64,000 nt of DNA. Source: Halovivax ruber XH-70 (lineage in GTDB: Archaea; Halobacteriota; Halobacteria; Halobacteriales; Natrialbaceae). The notes under the pieces are model-generated. The model was given only the letters and a program-made list of their open reading frames with translations, was not told the origin of the DNA and did not search any database. The position numbers were made by a program, and so were the translations under genes. Shown piece after piece: positions 62,027-64,000 of the stretch (positions within the stretch are counted from its first letter, which is position 1; the number at the start of each line of letters is the position of its first letter). The stretch lies in NCBI RefSeq assembly GCF_000328525.1, contig NC_019964.1, positions 124,001 to 188,000 on the forward strand, read 5' to 3'.

Positions 62027-62995
62027 ATGAGCAGTGCCCGGAAGCCCGACTGGCTGAAGATGCAACCGCCGTCGGGACGGGAGTTCGCGGGGATCCGCGA
62101 GACGCTCCGCGAGCACGATCTCCACACCGTCTGCGAGGAGGCCAACTGCCCGAACCTTGGTGAGTGCTGGTCCGGCGGCGCCGGCACGGGCTCCGGCGAC
62201 GGCGGGACGGCCACGTTCATGCTGATGGGCGAGAAGTGCTCGCGCGCCTGCAACTTCTGTGACGTCCAGACGGGCGGGATGGACCCGCTCGATCCAGACG
62301 AACCCGAAAACGTCGCGGACGCGATCGCCGAGATCGGACTCGACTACGTCGTCCTCACCTCCGTCGACCGCGACGACCTCCCGGATCAGGGCGCCGGCCA
62401 CTTCGCCGAGACGATCCGCGAGATCAAGCGGCGCCACCCCGGCATCCTCGTCGAGGTGTTGATTCCCGACTTCCAGGGCGAGGAGCGTCTCGTCCGGAAG
62501 ATCATCGACGCGGATCCGGACGTCATCGCCCACAACGTCGAGACCGTCGAGCGCCTGCAGTTCCCGGTGCGGGATCGCCGCGCCGGCTACGAGCAGAGCC
62601 TGGGCGTTCTGGAACAGGTCGACCGCGAGTCGGACATCTACACGAAGACCTCCATCATGCTCGGCCACGGCGAGTACGACCACGAGGTCTACCAGACGCT
62701 GGCGGATTGTCGCGAGCGCGGCGTCGACATCGTCACGCTGGGCCAGTACCTCCAGCCCTCGCGGAATCACCTGGACGTGAAACGGTACGATCATCCCGAC
62801 AAGTACGAGACCTGGCGCCGCGTCGCCGAGGACGAACTCGACTTCCTCTACTGCGCCAGCGGCCCGATGGTCCGCTCGTCGTACAAGGCCGGCGAACTCT
62901 TCGTCGACGCCGTCCTCCGGGAGGGAAAGACGGTCGAGCAGGCTCGCGCCGACGCTCGGGCGAGCGGGCAACCGTCACCGGCCGGAGGCGACTGA
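62027..62995 (+). CDS. lipA: lipoyl synthase
   Basis: 322 residues from ATG 62027. Contains both iron-sulphur motifs: N-terminal auxiliary cluster Cys residues (CEEANCPNLGEC) and the radical-SAM motif CSRACNFCDV; also the C-terminal RSSY Ser motif (VRSSYKAGELF) that ligates the auxiliary cluster. It inserts two sulphur atoms into protein-bound octanoate, making the lipoyl arm used by 2-oxoacid dehydrogenases such as the E1-alpha gene next door. It has a 14-residue linker rich in Gly (SGGAGTGSGDGGTATF) between the two Cys motifs. Confidence 0.96.
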   Translation: MSSARKPDWLKMQPPSGREFAGIRETLREHDLHTVCEEANCPNLGECWSGGAGTGSGDGGTATFMLMGEKCSRACNFCDVQTGGMDPLDPDEPENVADAIAEIGLDYVVLTSVDRDDLPDQGAGHFAETIREIKRRHPGILVEVLIPDFQGEERLVRKIIDADPDVIAHNVETVERLQFPVRDRRAGYEQSLGVLEQVDRESDIYTKTSIMLGHGEYDHEVYQTLADCRERGVDIVTLGQYLQPSRNHLDVKRYDHPDKYETWRRVAEDELDFLYCASGPMVRSSYKAGELFVDAVLREGKTVEQARADARASGQPSPAGGD

Positions 62996-63405
62996 GTACA
63001 CTAGGGTGACTGAGCACCCACTGTCGACTGATGCTGACGGCGACCGAGTGCCCACCGCCACCCTGCCGAGGCACGCGAGTGAGGGACGCTTCTCCGATTA
63101 GTTGTTGGACGCGTGACTGTGTGCCGGTGCACTCGACACACCCGTTCGACCACGAGCCGAATGCGGTGTGGTCTCCGTCACCAGTGAACGGCTATCCACG
63201 CACGTCCAGTTCCTCCCGAAAAATCTTGCAGAAATGGCCGCATACGCTCACCACACGAGATAAGAATACAAACGTCCAGTGCAATACTACATCGCCGCCG
63301 TCCTGTGGGACGCTGTCGCAATAATTCCGCTGTTAGTAAACTATTTACGAAAATTCTATACCGGGCGCGGTCCAATCGGACGGATATGCGAAGGTGGGTC
63401 TACCC
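62996..63405. other. 410-bp intergenic region before pdhA
   Basis: No convincing gene. A 31-codon GTG frame at 63008 and small minus-strand frames near 63.2-63.4 kb lack a start signal and codon support. The last ~75 bp (63331-63360) are AT-rich (AGTAAACTATTTACGAAAATT) and end in TTCTATA about 50 bp before GTG 63406: this is the likely pdhA promoter. Confidence 0.5.
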
Positions 63406-64000
63406 GTGAGTACGTTACAGCGTGAACCAGACGAACGCGTCCAGATTCTCGACGAAGACGGTCGAGTCCGTGAGGGCGCGACGGTACCGGATCTGGACGA
63501 GGACGCCCTCGTCCGGATGTACGAACAGATGCGACTGGTCCGCCACTTCGACCAGCGCGCGGTCAGCCTCCAGCGCCAGGGGCGGATGGGAACCTATCCG
63601 CCGCTGTCCGGCCAGGAGGCCGCCCAGATCGGCAGCGCGACGGCGCTATCGGAGGACGACTGGCTCTTCCCGAGCTACCGCGAGCACGGGGCTGGCCTCG
63701 TCCGCGGCCTCTCGCTGAAGCGCACCCTGCTGTACTGGATGGGCCACGAGCACGGGAACTACATCCCGGAGGACGTCAACATGTTCACGGTCGCGGTGCC
63801 CATCGCGACGCAGATCCCCCACGCCGCGGGGGCCGCATGGGCCTCCCGGCTCAAGGGCGAGGAGAAAGCGTTCCTCTGTTACTTCGGTGACGGCGCCACC
63901 TCGGAAGGCGACTTCCACGAAGGGCTGAACTTCGCCGGCGTCTTCGACGCGCCGTCGGTGTTCTTCTGTAACAACAACCAGTGGGCGATCTCGGTGCCCC
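63406..64000 (+). CDS. pdhA: 2-oxoacid (pyruvate) dehydrogenase E1 component, alpha subunit (3' end outside window)
   Basis: Starts at GTG 63406 and runs off the window after 198 codons. The visible part has the E1-alpha features: LVRMYEQMRLVRHFDQRAV, GRMGTYPPLSGQEAAQIGSA, DDWLFPSYREHGA, GHEHGNYIPEDVNMFTVAVP, and the thiamine-diphosphate motif from GDGATSEGDFHEGLNF to NNN. It decarboxylates a 2-oxoacid and passes the acyl group to the lipoyl arm of E2; lipA directly upstream supplies that cofactor. Beta, E2 and E3 genes presumably follow outside the window. The start choice gives a ~35-residue polar lead usual for haloarchaeal forms. Confidence 0.92.
   Translation, partial: MSTLQREPDERVQILDEDGRVREGATVPDLDEDALVRMYEQMRLVRHFDQRAVSLQRQGRMGTYPPLSGQEAAQIGSATALSEDDWLFPSYREHGAGLVRGLSLKRTLLYWMGHEHGNYIPEDVNMFTVAVPIATQIPHAAGAAWASRLKGEEKAFLCYFGDGATSEGDFHEGLNFAGVFDAPSVFFCNNNQWAISVP

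Noticed and set aside
63008-63103. 31-codon GTG frame directly after lipA
   Set aside because: No start signal and no sensible composition beyond chance.
63178-63375. Small minus-strand frame before pdhA, possibly an eroded transposase
   Set aside because: No recognisable transposase motif, no terminal inverted repeats, and the frame is short and Arg-rich.

Overview
The window is a stretch of haloarchaeal (class Halobacteria) chromosome. The evidence is the high GC content, Asp/Glu-rich proteins, twin-arginine (Tat) lipoprotein signals, PGF-CTERM-like surface-protein tails, and archaeal housekeeping genes: group II chaperonin, GGGP synthase, Rio1 kinase, a KH-domain (Dim2-like) protein, archaeal tRNA-splicing endonuclease, archaeal TrpS, lipoyl synthase and 2-oxoacid dehydrogenase E1-alpha. 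No tRNA, rRNA, CRISPR array or intact insertion sequence was recognised.

Region 1 (1-15516): after the end of an unknown membrane protein there is one same-strand run of contractile-tail baseplate genes. In order they are a 1396-residue low-complexity protein, a LysM tube-baseplate protein (Afp7-like), gpD, gpV, PAAR spike tip, gp25, two gpJ-type wedge proteins with a tiny overlapping ORF between them, and a tail-protein-I-like subunit fused to a beta-propeller. No capsid, terminase, sheath, inner tube or AAA+ ATPase gene is in view. This fits the baseplate half of an extracellular contractile injection system (eCIS) better than a virus; the sheath/tube half should lie elsewhere.

Region 2 (15594-20448): a minus-strand cassette of PAS histidine kinase, HalX response regulator and KaiC-like (HTR-like) ATPase, plus a divergent Tat lipoprotein with a PQQ-type propeller.

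Region 3 (20449-32081): housekeeping. A cluster of hairpins, the thermosome, a possible small RNA, KH protein, a membrane protein, trpS, a thiamine-type ABC importer (binding protein, fused permease, ATPase), rio1 and endA.

Region 4 (32082-51826): the most unusual part. It holds a 3386-residue surface protein (beta-helix, CARDB, PKD, propeller) whose PGF-CTERM-like tail runs in frame into a Tat lipoprotein; a Tat PQQ-propeller surface protein; a 1299-residue regulator joining HTH, FilR1-like, P-loop NTPase and about 12 TPRs; a Tat-exported protein with twelve 15-residue YadA-head repeats; and a CARDB membrane protein. Three of these units carry the same 39-bp upstream element (GAAAC-N10-CCCGTAACATGAGG-N6-TCGT). 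I infer a surface-protein regulon, perhaps controlled by the HTH-NTPase-TPR protein. A broken gene and a truncated paralogue remnant flank the YadA-like gene.

Region 5 (51965-64000): ordinary genes. A NucS-N/zinc-ribbon protein, GGGP synthase, a DJ-1/PfpI protein, a HAD phosphatase, a 47-residue protein, a Ski2-type helicase, a membrane protein paralogous to the one at 23.3-24.0 kb, an M48 protease, a PH-domain protein, a MATE exporter, lipA and the first third or more of pdhA, cut by the window end. Several start codons were chosen because a TATA box sits 25-34 bp upstream, as expected for leaderless haloarchaeal mRNAs.
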